This document shows, piece after piece, positions 51,201 to 62,200 of a DNA stretch of 64,000 nt. The stretch is from Petrosia ficiformis (Eukaryota; Porifera; Demospongiae; Haplosclerida; Petrosiidae), in assembly GCA_947044365.1 (NCBI GenBank), contig OX345639.1:8384718-8448717 (forward strand), in the 5' to 3' direction. A program made the position numbers and the translations under genes. Positions within the stretch are counted from its first letter, which is position 1. Each line of letters starts with the position of its first letter. Under the pieces are notes generated by a model that saw nothing but the letters and a program-made list of their open reading frames with translations, was not told the DNA's origin and searched no databases.

Positions 51201-54200
51201 AGGCCCGAGAACCCACCTCAGAGAGCCTAGATTGGGTGGGTCACACCCCTCTATACTAATGTGGCTTCACACAATCTTCTGTTATCCCCCCCCCCCCCCC
51301 CCCAATAAAATCCTGTATGACTAATAGTGGTCATACTAAAATAACACTAAGATGCATTAAAAAATTAATATTGTTTACACATGAATCTCATCACCTCAGC
51401 TTCTTGTATGGACTTGATCATGTCATTAATGAGGTATGTAATAGCATACAAAGCAGACAAGAAAACAATATTAACAAACAATGCACTTCCAGCTGACAAC
51501 AGAAACATAATTGATGATATACTAGTCTGTATAAAATGTTAAGGAATAAACCATGGCATTAATATACACATGTGAATTCATACCAGTAGTGATGCACTGA
51601 TAATTACATTGGTAATAGTTGTTGGCCATTGTTATTAGTATCAGTATAGGTTAGATATGAAACTGATATTGTAATTGTATTGTATATGTGCTATTTCTTA
51701 TGACTAAAACTACAGTTTTTTGATAACATGATTATTGAGACATTACACATTTTCATTCAAGGAGTCAGATACCAGGAGGTAGGTAGTCTTGTCCCTGGAC
51801 CGCCACGCTTTGATGCTTGGTTCAAGCATCAAACGTCTATTCCAGACGTTTATTGCAACAAATGTCCTTTTTGAGAGGAAAAGACAATTGACCAAGAATC
51901 TGTTCCAGACTGTCTATCACGCATAGGCCATGGCGGTCTGGGGACAAGACTAGAGGTAGGTGTGATATCAGAGTGGTTTTGGTTATCAGTAGATATTTAT
52001 CAGTACTAGTGTCATTATGAATTCGCTGCAGCTGAAAGTATGATATACTCATACAGCGTATAAAGTAATGGTTATTTTAACCTTCAGTTACAATGTAATT
52101 TAATTTCCCTTAATGCTGATATGTTTTTCCTGCTAGGTAATACGTATTTACAAGTACTGGTTTCATTTCACTCTGATCTATAATGACTAGTATATAAGAT
52201 ACATGTATAATAAAGCATAATACAGTATATAAAGCACAGTAATATTGGTATAACCTGTGGTATATTATTACATGTATATCATTCCCATTTAGTTCCTGTG
52301 AAAAGAACAGAACACGTTGTTTAAACATGTCAGAGTAAAATTAGTAATTACATGAATACAACAACAACATCTGTTGTACATGTACCTAAATTGATAGGGA
52401 TTTTTCATTCTTTATTATGGCATGTACTTTATTTACTAAGTTGATATAGATCGATATCAAAAGAACTATAAAGCTGATATGTTAAAGCAGATGCCAATAC
52501 CAATAATATTTCTGCCTGTGCTACATTGATTGAAATTCTCTCCTTCTATGAAGAGAACAGGTTATGTAGTTTAGAAAATAACCTCAGCATGGTAAAACAG
52601 GACTCCATTTCTGTATTAACTTGCCATATCTACTCCTATCCTTAAATAATTTATAGTATGTATAAATACCTGCATTATGAGGGTCAAATTTAGCTCAATT
52701 CTCAGCATTAAATTATCACAGACTATATGCCAATGATAAAAGCATCATGCAGCACATGTAATGAAACAATATTACTGGCAGGATTTTATCTATGAATATT
52801 TTAAAAGTTAAATGGGGGAAGATTAGGGGGGAAGAGAGGCAACCCATGCTTTTATGAAGCATGACAAATTGGGGGGAGGGGTCTGGGGGCGTCTTTGGAT
52901 TTTTACTTTCTCTGTGGTTGGTTTTAGAGTGAAATCACTTCAGGTATATATTTGGATTGTTCATTGTTTACACACTGTCATGTTGGAATGCTTGAAATTA
53001 ACAGATTTAAAGGGGTGGGAAAGACAGACTTGAAGGAGGGGAAGATTCCCTCCCTCTAGATGAAACCCTGTTAAAGTATCATATGGATGGATACACATGT
53101 TGTTGTTATGAACTGCATCCTGATCTTATTCCTGGAAAACATGTCCAGAATGTATGATCCAGTAAATAGAAGATAGAAAAATGACACCAGATATCCTGGT
53201 GTGAGAAATAGCACAACTACTTCTTCAGTCCAAGTGACGACAAATGTAGCAGAGGATTTTGGTAGTTGCTGCAATGTGGTATTCAACTCTTCATTATGAA
53301 AATTTTGCAGACTGAAAGAAACAATACAATCATATATAATTATGAATATATGCATAATTATTGTGAATTATGTTACAATCTGTTCTTGTCTAATGTATTA
53401 ATCACTCCTCCTTTTTGATATACTGACTGGCAAAAGAAGGGTCAAAATGCAATTTGGCACTTCAACCAATCAGATTTACTGGCCCATTGGAATGCTAGAT
53501 ATGGAAACCGTGAGCAAGCTCCACCTAAATCACACTAAATCACTATAATTATTATAAAGTGCTCCACTGACTTCATGTGATTTAGCTGGAGCTCATAAGT
53601 GCTCTGTGGTTCGATAACCATTACATGTACATATAGCTGTTGTAATTGCTGAAGCTCTTCTACCCATTTCTCTGCCAGTCAAATTATCAAAAAGGACGAG
53701 AGGCCAGCATAGTAGACTAGATCTATTAATCCTCATTCTTTTTTAAAAAGTAGAAAGTGAATTTGATCTTTGTATAAGTCACATGGGGTAGAAAATCATA
53801 AATACAAATGCCTTTTGACCAGTCTCATTCTCTTACTATAATAATGTCTTTCAAAGGAGTCAGGAACTGAGAGCAGGCATGTCCAGGCTGCTTGTTAAGA
53901 GAGGTAGAACTTGAACGTACAATTAACAAAGCCAGTGTAACTTTAAGTACCAGTATACCAATAAACACAGAATTCAAGTTCTACATTATATAGCAGAGCT
54001 GTGTTACTTTCCGTTAGTATGCCTAACGTAATTAGCATTCTAGTAGAACTGATTTAGTATGATGAATTGCTGATGTCCCCAGACAGTATGATATTTAATT
54101 AATGTGTCATGGTACCTGGCAGGGTAGTTTTGTTCACAGATGGACTGTGGTACACTTGTGACTATGACCTTATCAATCAATATATGGTTACACTATTTTA

Positions 54201-54423
54201 AACTTTAAACAGAGTTAATTAATGCTGCCCATTCACATAGAGGAGAAGGTTGCTGAAACTTCACACTATACCCAGTCTTGGTAGAATTGACACACAAACA
54301 CATCAAAATAACTGACCTTTTTGAAGTTAAAGCAGTTTGACTTATTACACAGATGGTATAACTTATCCACAAAATAAGACTAATCGATATAAATACAATT
54401 GGTCCCAGCTTTGAACACGCCAT
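48291..54423 (-). CDS. Small four-helix membrane protein, unknown function (227 aa)
   Basis: Proposed exons: 54423-54317, 53311-53095, 51526-51395, 49878-49756, 48395-48291; 228 codons with stop, phases agreeing. The donors at 53095 (gtatcc) and 49756 (gttagc) are weak and are the least certain points. Four hydrophobic helices are visible: IVFISISLILWISYTICVI in exon 1; VVVLFLTPGYLVSFFYLLF in exon 2; a segment across exons 2-3 (SIMFLLSAGSALFVNIVFLS); and WFGVQLLLLFLMLLFSCFYL across exons 4-5, followed by RRRK. The loop between helices 1 and 2 carries N-glycosylation-type NTT; that between helices 3 and 4 is charged. The tail is short and acidic. No family was recognised. Its introns hold several MITEs, an (AATAGT)n tract at 48455-48900 and C-runs near 49605 and 51290. 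Confidence 0.6.
48455..48900. repeat. (TAATAG)n degenerate array
   Basis: Imperfect 'taatagtaatag' units dominate, broken by a small inverted 'aggagcttatgagagccgc / gcggctctcataagctc'-like segment near 48650-48685. It lies upstream of the last exon of the four-helix gene. Confidence 0.7.
50041..50178. mobile_element. GTGTGGAAAC-type MITE, copy 3 (inverted)
   Basis: AGGGGTGTGGAAAC and inverted GTTTCCACACC ends. The interior 'agctccccatatactttg' is the reverse of the other copies. It is followed by a segment (50205-50290) that recurs inverted at about 55725-55830. Confidence 0.75.
51592..52020. mobile_element. AGTGATGCAC-type element, copy 2, carrying a nested insertion
   Basis: Its left end (AGTGATGCACTGATAATTAC) and right end ('ggttatcagtagatatttatc') match 46153-46430. 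It is interrupted at 51788-51952 by a second element with its own terminal repeats, AGTCTTGTCCC...GACCGCCA and the inverse. A short direct repeat (aggtag) flanks the insert. Confidence 0.7.
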
Positions 54424-54540
54424 CTTGATCAGGTAGGTGTGTCTTATACTAATATACTTCCCTACCACGTGGTTATTTGTATGTGACAAATCCATACTGT
54501 GCTCAATTCAATTCTACTGCTGAATATTGATATTTACTTG

Positions 54541-55533
54541 CTCAACCATATATCAAGTCACCCCCAATGACTTTCACTTAATTGAATATTATAAATCGTT
54601 ATGAAAGTTTGATTTTTTAAAAAGAATTAAATGATACAAAACTATAAAATTATCAGAAAATAAAGTACATCCATTCTATTTTTCATATTTAAATCTTCCT
54701 TGACTACTACAACTTCATTGATATTGTTCATTAACATGTCTGCTTTGCTTCTGACTTCTCCGAGAAGAAGTGTCCATACGTATATTTTGACTCATATTAT
54801 ACGGTTTTGTTCGATTTCTGCCACTCCTCTGCTGGGCTTTTGAGGAAACATTTGTTGACCGAGAGCTGTTATTTTGTAAATGCTTGCTCCTGTTTTTACA
54901 TCTTTACCAATCTGCATATTAAAACTATCATTTGATATACTGTGTACCCGGCCTGCTCAAACCATTCTCTCCATATGGATGATCCATTAGCTACGCAATG
55001 TGTCTTTCGATCCTACTCCAATAATACCATATTTTGCCCGGGTAAGAAGTACATTAGTACGATAAACATCATCCATGAAACCCATAAGACCACTGTCATT
55101 ACAACGAACAGTGCTGAAGATGACAATGTCATTCTCTCGACCTTGAAAACTGTCAATTGTACAAACTTTGGTAAATACACTGTACCTGCCCAAGATAAGG
55201 AGATAGGATCACAATATTATCAGGACTTACATTTGAATCAATCAGTTTGATGGCAACATCTGCAATAGTTTCAGCTTCCTTTTCATTTTGGAATGATGTA
55301 CCAATTCGTTTCTCTCTAGCAGGTAGCTACATCAATAAAAAGTAGAGGTGACTTGGAGTCAGGCCAAGGAAAGTATGCAGGTGGTTCATGATCTATTGCT
55401 GTTACAGCTTACCTCCATAGAAAACACAAGATGGAAATTCAGCTAATGCTGGATGAATTCTGTACTGTAAATCCAGAAAGAAACATGGCAAAACATTCTG
55501 TAGTCGATGAAATAAAGTGACTTTTAGTTCAAC
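54541..55533 (-). pseudogene. Truncated duplicate of the RdRP-helicase 3' end
   Basis: The reverse strand is highly similar to about 36822-37835 (helicase motifs, stop region and 3' flank). The DSFQGREND and TRAKYG segments are still readable. Indels break the frame: about 10 bp lost near 55425, 4 bp gained near 55325, about 20 bp lost near 55160. There is no P-loop or RdRP portion. Homology continues past the parental stop codon into its 3' flank, with no poly(A) tail seen, so a DNA-level duplication is likelier than retrocopying. It lies 118 bp upstream of the four-helix gene start, same strand. Confidence 0.88.
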
Positions 55534-56274
55534 TATTCTTTTCAACTATAGTTTATACACATACTACTAAAGTATGTTCACATTCCAATGACCTGAGGTG
55601 ATACTGAGTCATATATAGGGTAGGGTGCAGTCTCACGTAGCTAGATCCAACTTACTAGGCCTAGTGTATAGTGTTTAGTTCAATGTCATGAGGTTAATAT
55701 TGTAACTCAAAAGTGAATGGATTGAAATTTGGCATACACAAAAAAGAACGGGAAGGATGATGAAAACAGTGTAGGAAAAAGATTGTTGGAGGATTCCAGC
55801 TAAAGTTATAAACTGTGGTCAAGGTGAACATGATAATGAATGACATAAGCGGAAATTAGTCTCAAAGATTTTTTATCTTGGGACCAAATTTGGGAGGTCT
55901 GTTCAGTATAATTTAGGATACATGTATAGTGCAAAGGTTTCCATTGTAATGCAACATAATAAAAATATTAATTATTACAATATTCCAGACATGCATCTAT
56001 CTATGTATATAATAACAGTGAATAATTATAAATAGATTAAAAATTCATTAATAATTATCATAGTCCATTATTTTCTACTGAGGATATCTCTGTTACTGTG
56101 TGTATCTCTATAAAAACAATTATTATCAGAATTTAAAAAAATTTCCGTGATTGTATGTAGGTAGACTCTTGCAATTAATATTATTGAAATGAAATCTTAT
56201 AATTATTATAATTATTATGTTCAGCAGTATTTACTTATAATTCTCATCTATATTAACAATTTTAATTAGTTATA
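55534..56274. other. Intergenic 3' flank of filamin-like 3
   Basis: No coding segment. About 55725-55830 repeats, in inverted orientation, the sequence at 50205-50290 ('aaaaaagaacgggaaggat'). The remainder is A/T-rich without recognisable features. Confidence 0.6.
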
Positions 56275-59200
56275 TTAGAACCACTTGATCTTCTTGAATG
56301 TGTCAAAAAAACTGCCATTGGATTGCTTGCCCATACTGAACTGGATGTCTTGTCTACGAGTAATAAGAATTTCACGAGGCTTTTTCTTAGCAGGAACCCC
56401 ATTAAGCAAAATGTATAGTTTATATATACCAAAACTCCTTGGACTGAAATGTACTTGGAAATGATTGATGTCTACTTTAATTAAACGATACTTGAAAAAA
56501 GGAGATAGCAGAGGTCCAGTGAACTCGACAGTCACATCTAGTCCAGCTCGATCTGTGTAGATATCGATGATATTATTAACACCAACAACAGCATGTTCGA
56601 GTCCCATACCAGCCAGATAAATTTCATTTAGTCGATCAATGGTAGATTCAGAGTCAAGAAGAGGTTCTCTGTCAATAGTACTTTTTACTTCTGGTTGTTT
56701 TGCTGGTGAGACTTCGGTTTCTTTACTAACTTCCAAAAGGTTACTTTCACCACCACTTTTGTATTCATCTTGAAATTCATTAGCACTCTCAAGATTAGTA
56801 ACAACATCACAAGAAACGTCTGGATCACCAACTTTAACTGGCACTTCAAAAGGAGCTCCTGGAACCACCTCGTCATTATATTTTACTGTTATTTTATATA
56901 CCCCGGGAAGTGGAGCTGTATAACTGACATTGAATTTCCCATTCTCATCACCTGGTTCACATTTGATATCCGTTATGTCTGTTGGTCCTTCCATAGCCAA
57001 ACCAAGAGTACCCGACCCTGCCTTAGTAGTATCGACCTCAAATTCTGCTTTCTCGTTTGCTATCGCATGAGTTAGCCCATCACCACTGCATATAACGTAC
57101 CCTGGCTCATCAATATTAACAATGTAAGGAGACTGTTTCAGAGCTTTTCCTCCATATCGAATATTGATTACGTGATTACCCTGTTGTTGAGGAGTGTATT
57201 TAACTCTGTGTGCATTCTTAGCCAGTGGAGTTACCTCTATTGGTATATCTTTGCCTTCTGGATCTGTAATGGAAACATCTAAATTAGCATCTCCTGCCTG
57301 TTGTGCATCCACATCGAAGTATGTCTCTGCCTTAGCAGGGTTACCAGACTGTATCCCAGGTCCAGTTACGATGACCTTACTGAGATCAATAGCGGGAATT
57401 TCACAGGGTTTGTCTGTAATAGGAGAACCATTGAACAACACATTTGCTTCATACACACCTACAGTTTCTGGAGAGAAATGTACCTGGACATGGCTGTCAT
57501 CTACTTTTACGACTCTTTGTTTTACAGGAGGAGATCCAATGGGTCCAGTGAACTCTACTGTTACATCACCTGGTCCTGCCTTATCTGTATAGACATCTAT
57601 GACATTGTCTTCATCAACCACAGCAAGTTTAAGTCCTTCGCCATCTAGACGTACTCCACCTGGATTACTAATTGGTACTTGATAGGGACTATCAGGAGTA
57701 GATTCACCATCAAATTGTACCTCTAATACATAATAACCAGGTTCATTAGGAATATAAGCACCCTCGTAAACTTTAGAACCTTTACAAATGGGCTCAAATT
57801 CAATGTCTCCAGTATCACCAGAAGGTGTTGTCAAGCTACCAGCAACAGAACCATTTCCAGATTCTGAGCAATCGAATATTATTTTTGCTGGTTCTCCCAC
57901 TCTTGCTCCTTTGCCAGTTATACCCGAACCACTGACTTTAACTTTACTGATATCTGTCAACTCTTTCTCTACCGTCACTTCAAAAGGAGCTCCTGGAACC
58001 ACCTCGTCATTATATTTTACTGTTATTTTATATACCCCGGGAAGTGGAGCTGTATAACTGACATTGAATTTCCCATTCTCATCCCCTGGTTCACATTTGA
58101 TATTCGTTATGTCTGTCGGTCCTTCCATAGCCAAACCAAGAGTACCTGGCCCTGCTTTAGTGGTATCGACCTCAAATTCTGCTTTCTCATTTGCTATCGC
58201 ATGAGTTAGCCCATCACCACTGCATTTAACATAGCGTGGTTCATCAATATTAATCATGTAAGGAGAATGTTTCAGAGCTTTTCCTCCATATCGAATATTG
58301 ATAACATGATTACCCTGTTGTTGAGGAGTGTATTTAACTCTGTGTGCATTCTTAGCCAGTGGAGTTACCTCTATTGGTATATCTTTGCCTTCTGGATCTG
58401 TAATGGAAACATCTAAATTAGCATCTCCTGCCTGTTGTGCATCCACATCGAAGTATGTCTCTGCCTTAGCAGGGTTACCAGACTGTATCCCAGGTCCAGT
58501 TACGATGACCTTACTGAGATCAATAGCAGGAATTTCACAGGGTTTGTCTGTAATAGGAGAACCATTGAACAACACATTTGCTTCATACACACCTACAGTT
58601 TCTGGAGAGAAATGTACCTGGACATGGCTGTCATCTACTTTTACAACACTTTGTTTTACAGGCGGAGATCCAATGGGTCCAGTGAACTCTACTGTTACAT
58701 CACCCAGTCCTGCCTTATCTGTATAGACATCTATGACATTGTCTTCATCAACCACAGCAAGTTTAAGTCCTTCGCCATCTAGACGTACTCCACCTGGATT
58801 ACTAATTGGTACTTGATAGGGACTATCAGGAGTAGATTCACCATCGAATTGTACCTCTAATACATAATAACCAGGCTCATTAGGAATATAAGCACCCTCG
58901 TAAACTTTAGAACTTTTAGAAATGGGCTCAAATTCGATGTCTCCAGTATCACCAGAAGGTGTTGTCAAGCTACCAGTAACAGAACCATTTCCAGATTCTG
59001 AACAATCGACTATTATTTTTGCTGGTTCTCCCACTCTTGCTCCTTTGCCAGTTATACCCGAACCACTGACTTTAACTTTACTGATATCTGTCAACTCTTT
59101 CTCTACCGTCACTTCAAAAGGAGCTCCTGGAACCACCTCGTCATTATATTTTACTGTTATTTTATATATCCCGGGAAGTGGAGCTGTATAACTGACATTG

Positions 59201-62200
59201 AATTTCCCATTCTCATCCCCTGGTTCACATTTGATATCTGTTACTTCTGTCGGTCCTTCCATGGCCAAACCAAGAGTACCTGGCCCTGCCTTAGTGGTAT
59301 CAACCTCAAACTCTGCTTTCTCATTCGCTATCGCATGAGTTAGCCCATCACCACTACATTTAACATAGCGTGGTTCATCAATATTAATGATGTAAGGAGA
59401 ATGTTTCAGAGCTTTTCCTCCATATCGAATAATGATAACATGATTACCCTGTTGTTGAGGAGTGTATTTAACTCTGTGTGGATTCTTTGCCTGTGGAGTT
59501 ACCTCTATTGGTATATCTTTGCCTTCTGGATCTGTAATAGAAACATCTAAATTAGCATCTCCTGCCTGTTGTACATCCACATCAAAGTATGTTTCTGCCT
59601 TAGCAGGGTTACCAGACTGTATCCCAGGTCCAGTTACGATGACCTTACTGAGATCAATAGCAGGAATTTCATGGGGTTTGTCTGTAATAGGAGAACCATT
59701 GAACAACACATTTGCTTCATACACACCTACAGTTTCTGGAGAGAAATGTACCTGGATATGGCTGTCATCTACTTTTACAACACTTTGTTTTACAGGCGGA
59801 GATCCAATGGGTCCAGTAAACTCTACTGTTACATCACCCGGTCCTGCCTTATCTGTATAGACATCTATGACATTGTCTTCATCAACCACAGCAAGTTTAA
59901 GTCCTTCGCCATCTAGACGTACTCCACTTGGATTACTAATTGGTACTTGATAGGGACTATCAGGAGTAGATTCACCATCGAATTGTACCTCTAATACATA
60001 ATAACCAGGCTCATTAGGAATATAAGCACCCTCGTAAACTTTAGAACTTTTAGAAATGGGCTCAAATTCGATGTCTCCAGTATCACCAGAAGGTGTTGTC
60101 AAGCTACCAGTAACAGAACCATTTCCAGATTCTGAACAATCGACTATTATTTTTGCTGGTTCTCCCACTCTTGCTCCTTTGCCAGTTATACCCGAACCAC
60201 TGACTTTAACTTTACTGATATCTGTCAACTCTTTCTCTACCGTTACTTCAAAAGGAGCTCCTGGAACCACCTTGTCATTATATTTTACTGTTATTTTATA
60301 TACCCCGGGAAGTGGAGCTGTATAACTGACATTGAATTTCCCATTCTCATCCCCTGGTTCACATTTGATATTCGTTATGTCTGTCGGTCCTTCCATGGCC
60401 AAACCAAGAGTACCTGGCCCTGCTTTAGTGGTATCGACCTCAAATTCTGCTTTCTCATTTGCTATCGCATGAGTTAGCCCATCACCACTGCATTTAACAT
60501 AGCGTGGTTCGTCAATATTAATGATGTAAGGAGAATGTTTCAGAGCTCTTCCTCCATATCGAATATTGATAACATGATTACCCTGTTGTTGAGGAGTGTA
60601 TTTAACTCTGTGTGCATTCTTAGCCAGTGGAGTTACCTCTATTGGTATATCTTTGCCTTCTGGATCTGTAATGGAAACATCTAAATTAGCATCTCCTGCC
60701 TGTTGTGCATCCACATCGAAGTATGTCTCTGCCTTAGCAGGGTTACCAGACTGTATCCCAGGTCCAGTTACGATGACCTTACTGAGATCAATAGCGGGAA
60801 TTTCACAGGGTTTGTCTGTAATAGGAGAACCATTGAACAACACATTTGCTTCATACACACCTACAGTTTCTGGAGAGAAATGTACCTGGACATGGCTGTC
60901 ATCTACTTTTACGACTCTTTGTTTTACAGGAGGAGATCCAATGGGTCCATTGAACTCTACTGTTACATCACCCGGTCCTGCCTTATCTGTATAGACATCT
61001 ATGACATTGTCTTCGTCAACCACAGCAAGTTTAAGTCCTTCGCCATCTAGACGCACTCTATCTGGATTACCACCAATTGGTACTTGATAGGGACTATCAG
61101 GAAGAGGTTCGTCATCAAAGTCCACCTCTATCCAATAATAACCACGCTCCTCAGGTACATAATTTCCCTCATAAACTTTAGAACCTTTTGATTTTGGCTC
61201 AAATTCAATATCAGAAATATCACCTGATGGTGTTGTAACTTTAGCAGTAACAGGTGCAACCCCAGATTTGGAACAATCGACTATTATTGTGGCTGGTTCT
61301 CCCACTCTTGTTCCTTCGCCGGTTATACCTGAGCCACTGACTTTAACTTTTGTGATATTTTTTAGATCTTCTTTTGGTTCAACGGGTGCTCCTTCTTTGA
61401 GCTTAGCCTCTGGAAATTGAGAGAGGTAGGTCATCATACTCAAATCATCTACATATGGATTAATCATGTCTTCTGGATCTAGAATCTAAAAGATGAGGTG
61501 GAAAGGAATAGTGACACTTGATTTTCATAGGCATACAGGTGTGACATGTAAAGTATAGTAATTGAGACTGAATCTTTTCAACAATATGTAATGAATGATG
61601 ATGAAGTGATGTGTACATGTATACATTATGTATTGATATATTGAGTTTTTGTGATGCAGTATTAGCTTTTGGGTGTATCAATTAGTGTTGTTTAGTTAGC
61701 TATAACTATAACTAAAATCTGTTTTAGTAAGGCATTGTGACTTATACTGTAGGCCGGGTTTCGATTGCGTGTTTAAACAACTGCGAATGAGACACAACAG
61801 CCAGAATGCGATTCTAACGATTGCGAATAATAAACTTAATTAACTATTTATTAATATACCTTGAGGCCTGGTCTAACACTCCTTTTACAGCTTGGTTAGC
61901 TTCTTTCAACACGTTGGGCGATATTTCGACTTGCCTTGTGGTAGGCAGGTTTACAGAGGTCTTAAAGTATTGTCGAATACTCATCACAGTCCCGATTGGT
62001 CAAAATGTCAAAATTCACAACTCACAAGTACAACGTGCAAAATGTGCAAAAGCACGTTTTCAATGAAAGGGTGTGGTCACTGCACTATCGTACCGTATTT
62101 AACCTTTATTGATTACATTTTCTTTGATTGCGAGGTGTACAAAACTTCGCAATTCGCAAACAAAAGATACTCGCAATCAAAACAAGGCCTACGGTAGTTA

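Noticed and set aside
54942..55250. 102-codon plus-strand frame
   Set aside because: It is the antisense of the RdRP-helicase pseudogene fragment.
56770..61050. Repeated plus-strand frames of 89, 115 and 132 codons
   Set aside because: They are antisense shadows of the amplified filamin repeats, recurring with the same 1134-bp period.
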